Notes: generated by a model from the letters alone, not told the origin. DNA of 64,000 bases from Caulifigura coniformis (GCF_007745175.1 NZ_CP036271.1:4476314-4540313); one strand, 5' to 3'. Positions 27,828 through 36,405 are shown, counted from the stretch's first letter. A program made the numbers and translations.

Positions 27828-29144
27828 ATGGGACTCTTTGATCTGTTGCGTCGCCTGCTGTTCGGCGCCCCGGCATCGCCGACCGACACGGCGGGTTCGT
27901 CGCCCGCGCCCCGCGCGAGCCAGATGCCGGTCGCTCCGAAGAGTCTGCCGGTCGCGACACCGGCGGGGAAGCGCGGCCCCGCTCGCAAGCTTCCCCCCTT
28001 TCGCTACCAGTCGAAGCCTCGACGGACATCGCCCAAGGCCGAGCGCGTCGCGCGGCGTCCCTATACGTTCGCCGCTCCCACTGCCCTCGGGGAGTATCTC
28101 GATCTCAGCACGGACGCCGACCTCGGGCTGCTCGATCACCTGGGTCTCCCTCGGCTGCAGACGCCGGCCGACATTGCCGAGTGGCTGGAGATCCCGCTGG
28201 GGCGTCTGGCCTGGCTGTCAGGCCGGTTCTTCGAGAATCACAAGCCGCAGTCGGAGCGAAGCGCCCACTACAATTTCCGTTGGCTGAAGAAACGATCCGG
28301 CGGCCATCGGTTGATCGAATCGCCGAAGAAGCAGCTGAAAGCGGTCCAGGAAAAGATCCTCCGCGAGATTCTCGACAAGGCAGACGCCCACCCGCGTGCC
28401 TTCGGATTCATCGCCGGACGCTCGGCCATTCTCAACGCGAGAGAGCATGTCGCGCCGTACGTGCTGCTGAAATTTGATCTCGAGAACTTCTATCCCTCCG
28501 TCCGCTACTCGCGCGTCGTCGCGATTTACAGGACGCTCGGATTCTCGCGGGCTGCGGCAATCTGGCTGGCACGCCTGACGACCTCCGCGGTTCCATCATC
28601 GATGAGTTTCCCCGGTGGGGATCCTTACGGGCTTAATCCCTATCTTTCCCGCCATCTACCGCAGGGAGCACCGACTTCGCCGGCGCTGGCGAACATGTCG
28701 GCCTATGGCCTCGACGTCCGCCTGACGGGCCTCGCCCGGTCGTTCGGCGTGACCTACACACGCTATGCCGACGATCTCACGTTCTCCGGCGACCAGAAAT
28801 TCGCCGGGGCGCTGCGCGACTTCATCCCGCTCACCGAGACGATCATCCGGAAGGAACGCTTCTTCCTGAACGTTTCCAAGCGACGGATCATCCGTCGAAG
28901 CGGCCGACAGACGGTCACGGGAGTCGTCGTCAACCAGCATCCGAACCTGGCACGTGCCGAGTTCGACCGGCTGAAGGCGATCCTGTTCAACTGTGTGAGG
29001 CTCGGTCCCTCGACACAGAACCGAACCAATCACCCGCAGTTTGCCGCACACCTGCAGGGGCGAATCGCGCACGCGGCGTCGATCAATCCGTCACGAGCAG
29101 CCCGGTTGCGGGCCTTGTACGATCGCATCGACTGGTCGAAGTAG
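27828..29144 (+). CDS. Retron reverse transcriptase with N-terminal extension
   Basis: This 438-residue protein has the retron-type motifs in order: RSGGHRLIESPKKQLK (RT1/2 region), NAREH (the NAxxH retron motif), LLKFDLENFYPSVR with the first catalytic aspartate, LPQGAPTSPALANM, YTRYADDLTFSGD with the YADD box, and QTVTGVVVN (the VTG motif used to recognise cognate RNA). About 130 residues precede the RT core: a basic, Pro/Ala-rich stretch, then a helical segment LGEYLDLSTDADLGLLDHLG and ADIAEWLEIPLGRLAW. A similar extension is described for myxobacterial retrons such as Mx162. No effector gene adjoins. The ATG has no clear Shine-Dalgarno sequence, and a TGA 15 nt upstream excludes an earlier start. 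Confidence 0.93.
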   Translation: MGLFDLLRRLLFGAPASPTDTAGSSPAPRASQMPVAPKSLPVATPAGKRGPARKLPPFRYQSKPRRTSPKAERVARRPYTFAAPTALGEYLDLSTDADLGLLDHLGLPRLQTPADIAEWLEIPLGRLAWLSGRFFENHKPQSERSAHYNFRWLKKRSGGHRLIESPKKQLKAVQEKILREILDKADAHPRAFGFIAGRSAILNAREHVAPYVLLKFDLENFYPSVRYSRVVAIYRTLGFSRAAAIWLARLTTSAVPSSMSFPGGDPYGLNPYLSRHLPQGAPTSPALANMSAYGLDVRLTGLARSFGVTYTRYADDLTFSGDQKFAGALRDFIPLTETIIRKERFFLNVSKRRIIRRSGRQTVTGVVVNQHPNLARAEFDRLKAILFNCVRLGPSTQNRTNHPQFAAHLQGRIAHAASINPSRAARLRALYDRIDWSK

Positions 29145-29174
29145 CGAGTGTTCCCGGGCCCAACGATCGGGACG

Positions 29175-30008
29175 CTATTTCGCACAAGCCTCGACCATCT
29201 CGTGGACGTAACCCGCCACTTCCCTGATGGCGCCGTCGGCCGTCCGACCTTCCTGGGGCTCACACCGGCGAACAATCGCGCTGCCGACGATGACACCATC
29301 GGCCGCGGTCCGGAGGGTCGCGACGTGCTCCGGCCGGCTGACGCCGAACCCGACGGCGAGCGGCAGCTTCGTCTCCTTCCGCAGCCATTTGAGCTGATCG
29401 ACGAGAGCGCCGGCGACGCTCTTTCGCTCGCCCGTGATTCCCACCACTCCCAGGCAATAGACGAAGCCTGAACAGGATGCGAGGACCTTTCGAACCCGCT
29501 CCGGGCTCGTCCCGGGAGCGACGAGCTGGATCAGGTCGAGCCCGTGAGCGCGAACGGCCTGGAACATTTCTCCCGCTTCGTCTCCTGGAAGATCGGGAAT
29601 GATGAGCCCGGAGAATCCAGCGGCGACGGCTTCCTTCAGAAACCGTTCCACTCCCCGCCGCATCACGATGGCGTAGGACACCATCGGAATCATCGGCGGC
29701 ATTCCCTGCTTGTCGAGGGCACGGAAGGCGTCGAGGATCCTGTCGATCGTGATGCCGGCATTGAGTGCCCGCGTGTACGATGCCTGAATCACCGGGCCGT
29801 CGGCAATCGGATCGCTGTAAGGGAAGCCGATTTCGATCAGGTCGACCTTCTCGGCCGCGAGGCTCTGGACGAGCCGGATCGTGGCCGCGACATCGGGATC
29901 ACCGGCTGTGACGAACGGCATGAATGCCGTGCGCCCTTCGGCTTTCGCTCGGGCAAAGGCCTGGGAAATGGGAGTTGCGGCGGTCTCGAGCGACATTGCA
30001 GCAGTCAT
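29175..30008 (-). CDS. trpA: Tryptophan synthase alpha chain
   Basis: TrpA cleaves indole-3-glycerol phosphate to indole and glyceraldehyde 3-phosphate in complex with TrpB. The 277-residue TIM barrel has FMPFVTAGDPD, the catalytic glutamate and aspartate in DLIEIGFPYSDPIADGP, SGLIIPDLPGDE and VGFGVSRPEHV. All expected catalytic residues are present. It stands alone, with no trpB in the window, and converges on the retron reverse transcriptase with only 30 nt between stops. ATG 29996 (MSLETAA) is an alternative start four codons in. Confidence 0.95.
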   Translation of the reverse strand: MTAAMSLETAATPISQAFARAKAEGRTAFMPFVTAGDPDVAATIRLVQSLAAEKVDLIEIGFPYSDPIADGPVIQASYTRALNAGITIDRILDAFRALDKQGMPPMIPMVSYAIVMRRGVERFLKEAVAAGFSGLIIPDLPGDEAGEMFQAVRAHGLDLIQLVAPGTSPERVRKVLASCSGFVYCLGVVGITGERKSVAGALVDQLKWLRKETKLPLAVGFGVSRPEHVATLRTAADGVIVGSAIVRRCEPQEGRTADGAIREVAGYVHEMVEACAK

Positions 30009-30123
30009 GCAGACGACGGGTTCAGCGCCGCGCCATGAGATCCCGGCGATTCCGGCGCGCGCTGTTCCGCCAGTCTACAAAACAACGTCCGGGCCCGCGA
30101 ATGGCGGTGCTCCGCCTGGCGAA

Positions 30124-30981
30124 TCAGAAGCCGTACGCGGGGTTCTCGACGTCGAAATCCTTGTCGGTGAGCCCGACATTCGACTTCAGCCTGGAGTAGA
30201 AGTAGTCCTCAACCGTTTCCGGCTTGTCGCCCGGTTTGGCGGGGAACGCCAGCGACTGGACTCGCACCGGGATGCCGGTCGCCTTCTCGACGTACAGCCG
30301 ACAGGTCTGCTGTGGGATGCCGTCCACCGGCTTCGCGAGGACCGTTTCGGCGACTTTGCAGGAGAGGTCTCCGACGGTCGCGTTCGGGTAGATACTGACC
30401 TTCGTGTCCTTTTCGTTCTTCACCTGCAGCCACTTCTCGATGACGGTTTCCGTCATCGTTTTCAGGCCGATCATCGTCACAGGATAACGGTTTCCATTCA
30501 TCGCGAGCGATCCCTTCGGATCGAGCGAGAGGGTGCCCGCCAGCGAAGCGAATCCCGTTTCATGAACGAGCAGCTTGCCGTCGTTCTTGCCGTCGACGTA
30601 GATCACTTCACGTCCGGCGTTGGGCTCGATGAATTTGAGGTAGACGCTGAACGGTTCCTGCCGCAGCTTGATCTCGATCTGCGACTGGACGAGCGCTCCC
30701 GCGACCAGTTCCTTGCGGACGAAGAGCGCCTCGTAATCTTTGACATTCGCCAGGGCTTCCAGTCCGCTCACAGCCAGCTTGAAGGCGGGAGTGAGGACGT
30801 GCGTGCCGGTGGTTTCGGCGGTGATGCGGGCCGCGAGCTTTACCTCAGCGGAGGCGAGGCGGCTGACAAAGGGAATGGAGAGGCCGGCCGCGAGGCAGCC
30901 GGCGGCACGACCGACGAACCGGCGCCGCGAAAGTGCCTGGGAATCTTCCGTGATCCGCGCGCTTCGCATGTTCGTCACCAT
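30124..30981 (-). CDS. DUF1571 family Tat-exported protein
   Basis: The N-terminus carries a twin-arginine signal, LSRRRFVGRAAGCLAAGLSI, with cleavage near LASAE (about residue 45). The mature part matches DUF1571, a family largely confined to planctomycetes: YEALFVRKELVAGALVQSQ, VYLKFIEPNAGREVIYVDG, and a C-terminal YFYSRLKSNVGLTDKDFD. The fold resembles LolA/outer-membrane lipoprotein-sorting proteins, so lipid-related work in the envelope is possible. The frame is open upstream to 31251, but the extra ~90 residues are arginine-rich with no signal; ATG 30981 or 30969 fits the signal peptide. Confidence 0.82.
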   Translation of the reverse strand: MVTNMRSARITEDSQALSRRRFVGRAAGCLAAGLSIPFVSRLASAEVKLAARITAETTGTHVLTPAFKLAVSGLEALANVKDYEALFVRKELVAGALVQSQIEIKLRQEPFSVYLKFIEPNAGREVIYVDGKNDGKLLVHETGFASLAGTLSLDPKGSLAMNGNRYPVTMIGLKTMTETVIEKWLQVKNEKDTKVSIYPNATVGDLSCKVAETVLAKPVDGIPQQTCRLYVEKATGIPVRVQSLAFPAKPGDKPETVEDYFYSRLKSNVGLTDKDFDVENPAYGF

Positions 30982-31264
30982 CGTCAGGGGCGGAGGAAAC
31001 CTGTCTGCACCACCCCGGTGCGGCGACGTCTCCTCCCGGCGCCTGCCAGCAGATTCGACGCGGCGGCCGGGCGAACTTTCCGCGACTTCGCCGTGCCATC
31101 CGGTTCCGGACAAACCGAACGACCGGATGGCTGTTGCGCCCGAGAATCGCCCCAACCCGGCGAGAGCGCAGCCTCCCGGACTGCAGCGCCCTTGAAGCAG
31201 TGGACCGGGCCGGCTGGCAGAGCACTCACGATCCCGGCGTCTGCGGCTCAATGCCCGGCCGAGA

Positions 31265-32287
31265 TCAGACGCCGGCCATCGCTGTCCAGACGAACGCGGA
31301 GGTGAAGGTCAGCACGGCGGCCACCGCAATCAGTCGCGTTCGCAAATGCAGTGTGGCAGCCCCAGCGCTTCCGGTGAGCAGCATCGGGCCCGCCACGGTG
31401 ACCGGCGCGGGATGCCCTTCGCGGCCGAGCAACAACGCCGTCATCAGCACGTAGCCGGCCGAGCAACAGAGCAGCGCCGGCGACGCGGGAAGCGCCTCCA
31501 CGGCCCCGTACCTTGCCAGCGTGATCACCAGCAGATTGTTCAGGAAATGCACAATGACGGCCATCCAGTAGCTGCCGGTCGCCAGATAGACATGATGCAG
31601 ATAGAGGCCGATCGGGATCGTCGCCAAAGCGTGGGGCGGGAAGCCGTGGGCCGCGGCAAACAGGAGCGACGTGATCACCATTCCTGTCGCCCGGCCCCAG
31701 CGAGAGACGAGCCCGTTGCCGATCAACCCGCGGAAAATCAACTCTTCTCCGATCGCCGGCCCGAGCGCGACGGCGACGATCAGGATCGGAAACGACTCGG
31801 CGCGTGCAAACTGCACCATCAGTTCGACGGCGTTGCCGTTGGCAAAGGGCCCGACGGCCGGAAACCGCTCGCTGAGAACCTTCCACAGCTCCATGCTCCA
31901 GCGGTAGAGCTGTTCGGAGACGATGGCCAGCGGCAGGATCGAGCCGACGACGAGGATCAACGGCGTCGCCTCAGGTCGCCGGACCATCAGGTATTCGCGA
32001 GCGCCACGTCCCAGTCGCAGCCGCACCAGCGGCGCCAGGACAAAGAGGCAGAGGAGGTTCGTCACACCGAGCGGGACGAAAGAGCGGTCGAGGTCGATCT
32101 CAAGGCAGAGGTCGACGATCTCCTGCGTGTTCGCGGGCCATGAGCCGAATACCACAAAGACGAAGACCGCGACGAATGCGGCCAGCGCGAGAATCTGGGC
32201 GATCAGGTAAGAGGCTGTCCAGCCCAGGGACTCGATCAGTCCTGGTCCTTTCACGACTCGCCGTGGTTCGCGACTCGCAGAGGTCAC
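31265..32287 (-). CDS. CPBP family intramembrane metalloprotease
   Basis: This 340-residue polytopic membrane protein has about eight helices. The CPBP (CAAX protease and bacteriocin-processing) signatures are EELIFRGLIGN with the catalytic Glu-Glu and Arg, FAAAHGFPPHA with a zinc-type His, and VIVHFLNNLL with the third motif. Members cleave prenylated or other membrane substrates, or confer bacteriocin self-immunity. No bacteriocin gene was seen nearby, so its substrate is unknown. It is the first of three - strand genes in this block and has no obvious partner. Confidence 0.85.
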   Translation of the reverse strand: MTSASREPRRVVKGPGLIESLGWTASYLIAQILALAAFVAVFVFVVFGSWPANTQEIVDLCLEIDLDRSFVPLGVTNLLCLFVLAPLVRLRLGRGAREYLMVRRPEATPLILVVGSILPLAIVSEQLYRWSMELWKVLSERFPAVGPFANGNAVELMVQFARAESFPILIVAVALGPAIGEELIFRGLIGNGLVSRWGRATGMVITSLLFAAAHGFPPHALATIPIGLYLHHVYLATGSYWMAVIVHFLNNLLVITLARYGAVEALPASPALLCCSAGYVLMTALLLGREGHPAPVTVAGPMLLTGSAGAATLHLRTRLIAVAAVLTFTSAFVWTAMAGV

Positions 32288-32417
32288 AGCGCCGCACCCC
32301 CGTCAGCAGGAAAAGTGGCGGTTTCGACTCTAAATCCGGTCCGTGGAGCGGTCAATCCACGATCTCTCCAGATCGCGGGGGCTCTCCCTTCCAGTTCGGG
32401 GCCCGGTTCGAAGTGAT

Positions 32418-32855
32418 CTACGCCGCTGCCGGGGATTCCCACGGGTCATAATCGCCAAAGCACCACAAATGACCTTCGAGATCGGTGCAGCAGTACATCG
32501 AGCCGTGGGGTTCAGTCGTCAGGGGACGCACGATTTTGGCCCCCGCGGCCACGGCGCGGTCATGGTGCAGCTGGGCGTCATCAACGACGACATAGGCGCA
32601 CCCTGTCGAGCGACCGCCGATTTCTGCCGGCACTCCCATGTATTGCGAAAGCTCATCGTCCCGGGCAGATCCCAGCATGATCATGCCGTCGCCGTAGGTC
32701 AGTTCGGCATGCATCACGTCGCCGTTCTCGGCCGTGTAGGCGACCTTCTTCTCGAAGCCGAAGGCCTTGCTCAGCCATTCGATGGCCGCGTTGGCGTCGC
32801 GGTAGCGCATCGTCGGCATGACGGTCGCGCTGCCGGGAGAATTCGATTTGCGCAT
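32418..32855 (-). CDS. VOC-family (glyoxalase/PhnB-like) protein
   Basis: This 145-residue protein has a single vicinal-oxygen-chelate fold: PTMRYRDANAAIEWLSKAFGF at the N-terminus, DVMHAELTYGDGMIMLG in the middle, and the end motif DLEGHLWCFGDY with a metal-type histidine. Stand-alone copies of this PhnB-like group usually have no proven reaction. ATG 32855 is preferred over the GTG at 32867 because GGAG lies 7 nt upstream. Its upstream region is the left border of the mobile element, so before integration this gene lay directly behind the Gfo/Idh gene now at 51919-53364. Confidence 0.82.
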   Translation of the reverse strand: MRKSNSPGSATVMPTMRYRDANAAIEWLSKAFGFEKKVAYTAENGDVMHAELTYGDGMIMLGSARDDELSQYMGVPAEIGGRSTGCAYVVVDDAQLHHDRAVAAGAKIVRPLTTEPHGSMYCCTDLEGHLWCFGDYDPWESPAAA

Positions 32856-32918
32856 TGCTTGCTCCACCCGTCGTGTTTCGCGTGTTCACCCGGACCTACT
32901 TTTGCGAAAAAAGCCCGC

Positions 32919-32939
32919 CCGTTCCACTGCGGAACAGGC
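32919..32939. repeat. Left attachment core (21-bp direct repeat)
   Basis: The core begins CCGTTCCACT and ends GGAACAGGC and is identical to 51858-51878. The chromosomal side (32911-32918 and the A-run before it) supplies the T-tract half of the old terminator. Read on the + strand, the core encodes VPLRNR in the integrase frame. Confidence 0.88.
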
Positions 32940-33112
32940 AACCCCCTGCATCTCAAGGGATTGAGGGCCATTTGGTCCCGGACAGCGCACAGGACAGCGC
33001 ACTTGCCGATCTCCTCGCCATCTGGCCCCGTCTCACGGCGTCGGCTCGCGAGCGGATCGTCGATATTGCTCGGCTTGTGGCGGACGCTGGGGAGGGCCGT
33101 GGAGAGGCGTAG
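32940..33112 (+). pseudogene. Displaced C-terminal tail of the element's integrase
   Basis: From the core onward the frame continues QPPASQG and then DLLAIWPRLTASARERIVDI to a TAG at 33112, 57 codons in all. The integrase at the other end reaches the same core codons (VPLRNR) in the same frame. In the excised circle the integrase therefore reads straight into this segment. The helical WPxLxxxxRxxI pattern is familiar from C-termini of planctomycete integrases. In the integrated state this piece has no start of its own and is probably silent. Confidence 0.78.
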
Positions 33113-33283
33113 GAGGACGGTGTGCCAGTGGGTGGTGCGTTCGGTTGTCCAGGGCACAGAAGCGGTCTACGGGCGTCTGAGGACCAACGCAGGGAGGCTC
33201 AGGCTGACGCTGACATTCACGTTCGGAGCCGCTGTAGAATGACTCGCGGTCGCGACCTCGTGCTAATTGCAAGCCTACCGAGA

Positions 33284-33685
33284 ATGAAGAAACACACGAC
33301 TGACGCCGAATACGTGGAGTCCGTCCGACGACTTCAGCCTTCACGCCGCCGTGTTGGGTCAATGCTGGCGATCAGCGGGGGCGTCTTCTTTCTTTTCGGT
33401 GCTGGCAGTTTTCTGTATCTGGGACACAGGATCTCGGCGGCGGTCGAGGTGCTTCGTGATCGGGAGCGTGAGGTTCCCGTCGATTTCGACTACACGCTCA
33501 CTCTCATCCTCGGTGCGATCATCGGGATGACAATTGGCATCACCCTCGTCGTGTCTTCGATCGTGACGGCCTCAGGCATTCTGTACCGTCGACCTGATCG
33601 GACTGCGGACCTCTTGCTCGAATGCTGGGACCAGCTCGCGGCTAAGCGGGAGGCGGCTACCAGCTACGATCCTGACTTTTCGTAG
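33284..33685 (+). CDS. Hypothetical membrane protein (133 aa)
   Basis: Not recognised. Two hydrophobic segments are clear: MLAISGGVFFLFGAGSFLYL (about residues 27-46) and LTLILGAIIGMTIGITLVVS (about 75-97). They are separated by a charged linker, and a soluble C-terminal tail includes ADLLLECWDQLAAK. It is likely an inner membrane protein with both ends in the cytoplasm. ATG 33284 starts a charged segment (MKKHTTDAEYVESV); an ATG at 33239 is also in frame. It is the first intact gene after the left attachment core. Confidence 0.55.
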   Translation: MKKHTTDAEYVESVRRLQPSRRRVGSMLAISGGVFFLFGAGSFLYLGHRISAAVEVLRDREREVPVDFDYTLTLILGAIIGMTIGITLVVSSIVTASGILYRRPDRTADLLLECWDQLAAKREAATSYDPDFS

Positions 33686-33806
33686 TCCGAAGGCCACCAC
33701 AGCCCGTCGCCTGTGTCGGTTCGGTAGTGATGGGGGAGCGGTCATTCGGGGATGCGGCGGTGGATCGGCAACGATGCTTCCGTTGATCGTTCCGCGAGCA
33801 GTAAGT

Positions 33807-34289
33807 TTAGCTCGGGTCTCTCCACAGGAAGTCGGCGAAAACGATACCGAGGATGATTGGAGCAATGAATCGACTGTCAACCATCCGTGTTACACCGTGC
33901 AACTGAGTCGGATGGCTTCGCCACTGCCACGCTGCCAGAGTGTCACCTCCGCGTGTTTTCAGAAGGGTCGCCGCGCGGAACCGTGAGTATGAAAGTTGAT
34001 GCCCGCCCACCTGCCAAAGAATCCCGTTCGATCTCCAGGGGAGGAATCGTTGGTCGTACTTCGCGGTGCCAATGATTTCGTCCGCCTCTAAAAGTTCCCA
34101 GTTCAGGCTACACCCGATGTTGGCGACGGGCACATGCAGGGTCCACCGTTGGTCACCAGTCCAAGACCACCTCCATGTCTGCCGGCAACGGGAAAGCACG
34201 ATTCGTTGCTCGATATTTGTGGCACCTTCATCACTGGCCCAACGCCATGTGCGCCGGATAAGCCTCGGCGGGGTGATGGTGAATTTCAT
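33807..34289 (-). CDS. Hypothetical protein (160 aa)
   Basis: Not recognised. It is rich in tryptophan and arginine (RTWRWASDEG, CRQTWRWSWTGDQRWTL), with a beta-rich centre (WQVGGHQLSYSRFRAATLL) and a hydrophobic C-terminal segment FIAPIILGIVFADFLW that could anchor it to the membrane. Codon usage is consistent with coding, but there is no clear ribosome binding site. It lies convergent to the preceding membrane-protein gene within the element. Confidence 0.4.
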   Translation of the reverse strand: MKFTITPPRLIRRTWRWASDEGATNIEQRIVLSRCRQTWRWSWTGDQRWTLHVPVANIGCSLNWELLEADEIIGTAKYDQRFLPWRSNGILWQVGGHQLSYSRFRAATLLKTRGGDTLAAWQWRSHPTQLHGVTRMVDSRFIAPIILGIVFADFLWRDPS

Positions 34290-34352
34290 GCAGGTCTCGC
34301 GAAGACGACTACCCGTCGCCTGCGCCGGTTTGGAGGAGTCGGGGGAGTGGGG

Positions 34353-34574
34353 TCATCGACCCCGCTGGCCGGACGATCGCTTTGCTTTATCCTTCCACAT
34401 GCTGATTCCGAAAGTTGCGACTGCGATGGCAGACAAAAGCCATGCGGCAATGAGACCAGCTTCTACGTCTCCGAGATATTTCCCGACGGCAACGCCAGGC
34501 AGGACGAAAAGGCTCGTCAAGATGAACGCCCCTCTGATGGGGGCCTGCCGTTGTCTATCGCGGTCCGTTGTCAT
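34353..34574 (-). CDS. Small hypothetical membrane protein (73 aa)
   Basis: Not recognised. Two short hydrophobic segments (AFILTSLFVLPGVAVG and GLIAAWLLSAIAVATFGISM) are flanked by basic termini (RDRQRQ, KDKAKRSS), consistent with a small two-helix membrane protein. It precedes the 160-residue gene on the same strand by 63 nt, so the two may be co-transcribed. Confidence 0.4.
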   Translation of the reverse strand: MTTDRDRQRQAPIRGAFILTSLFVLPGVAVGKYLGDVEAGLIAAWLLSAIAVATFGISMWKDKAKRSSGQRGR

Positions 34575-34722
34575 CCCAGCAGATTAACAGCCAGTGGCGG
34601 TGGGCTTGGTTCCATCGGTAAGCCCTCCGTGGAGCAGTCTACCGGGGATCGCGGCGAGAGGGGATGGCGGGTAGATTGCATGCACCATTCCTTGATCGCT
34701 TTGCCGACGTGACTCCGAAGTT

Positions 34723-35142
34723 ATGGAAGAACTCGTACCGTTGTTCGTGATTGTCTGGTGGATGGCGCTCACGCCGGTCGCAGCGTTTTATCTCTTGCGA
34801 TACGTTCTCGTTGACGATCCTCAGCCGTCGGGGAGCGGGCCGACCGCCGAAGAATTGGCCGAACTTGAGGCCGATCCGCGTTGGCAGGAGGGCCTGGAGT
34901 ACCGCCGGCAGCGACAGGAGCGCTGGACGAACGCTCCGGCAATCGTACACGTCGGTTTGAGCTTGCTCCTGCTGTTGCTCCAACGATTTTGGCTTACTGT
35001 AAAGATTGTCTTCCTGCCGTGTGTCATTGCGTACTGGATCGCGAAGGCGGCCGACAGATGGTGGAGACCGTTGCCCATAGCCGTTGCGATCAGACGTTTC
35101 GCTAACACGAAGCTGAAGTGGCTCTGGACGGACCTGACATGA
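34723..35142 (+). CDS. Hypothetical membrane protein (139 aa)
   Basis: Not recognised. It has an N-terminal helix (LVPLFVIVWWMALTPVAAFYLL), an acidic cytoplasmic-looking loop (AEELAELEADPRWQEGLEYRR) and a second, long hydrophobic region (VGLSLLLLLLQRFWL into VFLPCVIAYWI). Its stop codon overlaps the start of the next gene (ATGA), so translation of the two is probably coupled. Confidence 0.5.
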   Translation: MEELVPLFVIVWWMALTPVAAFYLLRYVLVDDPQPSGSGPTAEELAELEADPRWQEGLEYRRQRQERWTNAPAIVHVGLSLLLLLLQRFWLTVKIVFLPCVIAYWIAKAADRWWRPLPIAVAIRRFANTKLKWLWTDLT

Positions 35143-35477
35143 CCGCCCCCCCCCCCTCCGAAGCCGAAACGCAGACGCTGGTGATGGCCGCTCCCTCACC
35201 ACGTCCGAAACGCCGCATTCCCGACGGCGTTCTGTTCGCCCTGATCGGGCTCTGCACCATCGGAGGTTGCCAGCACGGTTGCCGCATGCAACAGGCTGAA
35301 GCGAGGGCCTATCGAGCCAGAGGAGAAACATACAATCCGATAGTGCCGGTGCTCGGCATCATCTATGGGACGTGTGGCCTGGTGGCCGGAGGGGCTGTCG
35401 TCGGCTGCGTCATGCTGGGCCGGGCGATCCGTCACTTCCGTCGTCCACTCAGCAGCTTCCGCGAGTCTGAGGAGTGA
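35139..35477 (+). CDS. Hypothetical membrane protein (112 aa)
   Basis: Not recognised. ATG 35139 overlaps the upstream TGA by 3 nt, indicating coupling with the 139-residue membrane protein. The N-terminal ~30 residues are Pro/Ser-rich. Two hydrophobic stretches follow: DGVLFALIGLCTIGGC and VPVLGIIYGTCGLVAGGAVVG. Several cysteines (GGCQHGCRMQQ) lie between them. Together with its partner it may form a small membrane complex of unknown role. Confidence 0.5.
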   Translation: MTAPPPSEAETQTLVMAAPSPRPKRRIPDGVLFALIGLCTIGGCQHGCRMQQAEARAYRARGETYNPIVPVLGIIYGTCGLVAGGAVVGCVMLGRAIRHFRRPLSSFRESEE

Positions 35478-35577
35478 GCGAGTTGGGCCACATCGGCCCA
35501 CCACACGGCCCTGGTGACTCACACCGCCACCCGGCCGGGTAGTGGTGCATTTTGAAAACTTACGGCCCGAAATAGTT

Positions 35578-35841
35578 TCAGCGACGATTTCGAAGGGCCA
35601 GGTGAAGCATGCCGATCATCATCGCCAAGATGGGCAGCATGGATGAGCAGACACCAGCCTTCCAGCCAGTTCCGGATGCCGCGTAGAGTCCAACTGGAAC
35701 TGCGAGCAAGCCTGCCGAAATCGCGAGATAGCAGCCAATCTCGCGGAATAAGCGTCTCGCAATGAGCCTGCGCCAAAACCATGCGGTTACGACGATGCCC
35801 ACAACCCACGCGAGAACAACCGGGCCTATTCCATCATTCAT
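35578..35841 (-). CDS. Small hypothetical membrane protein (87 aa)
   Basis: Not recognised. It has three hydrophobic segments (GPVVLAWVVGIVVTAWFW, YLAISAGLLAVPVGLY and MLPILAMMIGMLHLAL) and almost no soluble part, with arginine clusters between helices that suggest cytoplasmic loops. It belongs to the run of small membrane proteins in the left part of the element. Confidence 0.45.
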   Translation of the reverse strand: MNDGIGPVVLAWVVGIVVTAWFWRRLIARRLFREIGCYLAISAGLLAVPVGLYAASGTGWKAGVCSSMLPILAMMIGMLHLALRNRR

Positions 35842-35920
35842 CCCATCAACCTAAAAATCCCGCCCGGCATCATCGCTCGGCGAGCCGTGAGACTCAACAT
35901 CAAGTCACTGACACACGTCC

Positions 35921-36271
35921 TCAGACAACAGCCCTGATCGTCTCGACCTGTGCCAGAACAGCCTTAGCCTGATCGAGTCCGCCACAGGCGGTGATGAAGT
36001 CCAGGGCCGTCTGCATAGGAGCGAAGCCGTTGCGCACCTCAATCGGCATCAATGCAGCTCCCTTGCCGGCCCGTTTCACACGGACCTTCCGGCCCGCTTT
36101 CCCGCTGGCCTTTGACTGGTTGTACTTCACGATGCTGACGTACGCCGGGGTCGCTTTGAACCCCTGTTTGTTGACCTTCTCCGCGATCTGTTTCGGGGAT
36201 GCGTCAGGGTTAGCGGCCAGGGCTTCACGGATTGCCTGGGACTTGTTGCCGGATGCGGACTTCTTCGCCAT
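35921..36271 (-). CDS. Putative DNA-binding protein (116 aa)
   Basis: The N-terminal part has a basic lead (MAKKSASGNKSQAIREAL) followed by a helix-turn-helix-like stretch: NPDASPKQIAEKVNKQGFKA then TPAYVSIVKYNQSK. A lysine/arginine-rich linker and a helical C-terminal segment (MQTALDFITACGGLDQAKAV) complete it. Similar small proteins with a SPKxIxxxLxxxGxxxxPxxVxxVK pattern are common in planctomycetes, and binding to DNA is inferred. ATG 36271 is preferred over 36283. It is divergent from the SIR2 gene, whose promoter lies between them, so it could regulate it. Confidence 0.5.
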   Translation of the reverse strand: MAKKSASGNKSQAIREALAANPDASPKQIAEKVNKQGFKATPAYVSIVKYNQSKASGKAGRKVRVKRAGKGAALMPIEVRNGFAPMQTALDFITACGGLDQAKAVLAQVETIRAVV

Positions 36272-36377
36272 TGGTGTGTGCACTCGTAGATTGTGTGAGC
36301 CCGCGGGGGGGAGGGTAGCCGCGATGGGCAGCGTGGTCGATGGGTGGCGGAGATGCGACTATGTGAGGTATCACGAG

Positions 36378-36405
36378 TTGGACTCACTTGTCGACCGCAT
36401 AAGAT
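36378..36405 (+). promoter_or_regulatory. Putative promoter of the SIR2 gene
   Basis: TTGGAC (36378-36383) and TAAGAT (36400-36405) with a 16-nt spacer, ending 18 nt before the SIR2 start codon. A start this close implies a very short leader. Confidence 0.4.

Noticed and set aside
27828-29144. Group II intron maturase or diversity-generating retroelement RT
   Set aside because: No maturase (X/thumb plus HNH) extension, template/variable repeats or avd gene is present, while NAxxH and VTG motifs and the a1/a2 RNA point to a retron.
32940-33112. Independent small protein gene at the left end of the element
   Set aside because: It has no start codon or ribosome binding site within the element, and its frame joins exactly to the integrase across the core repeat.
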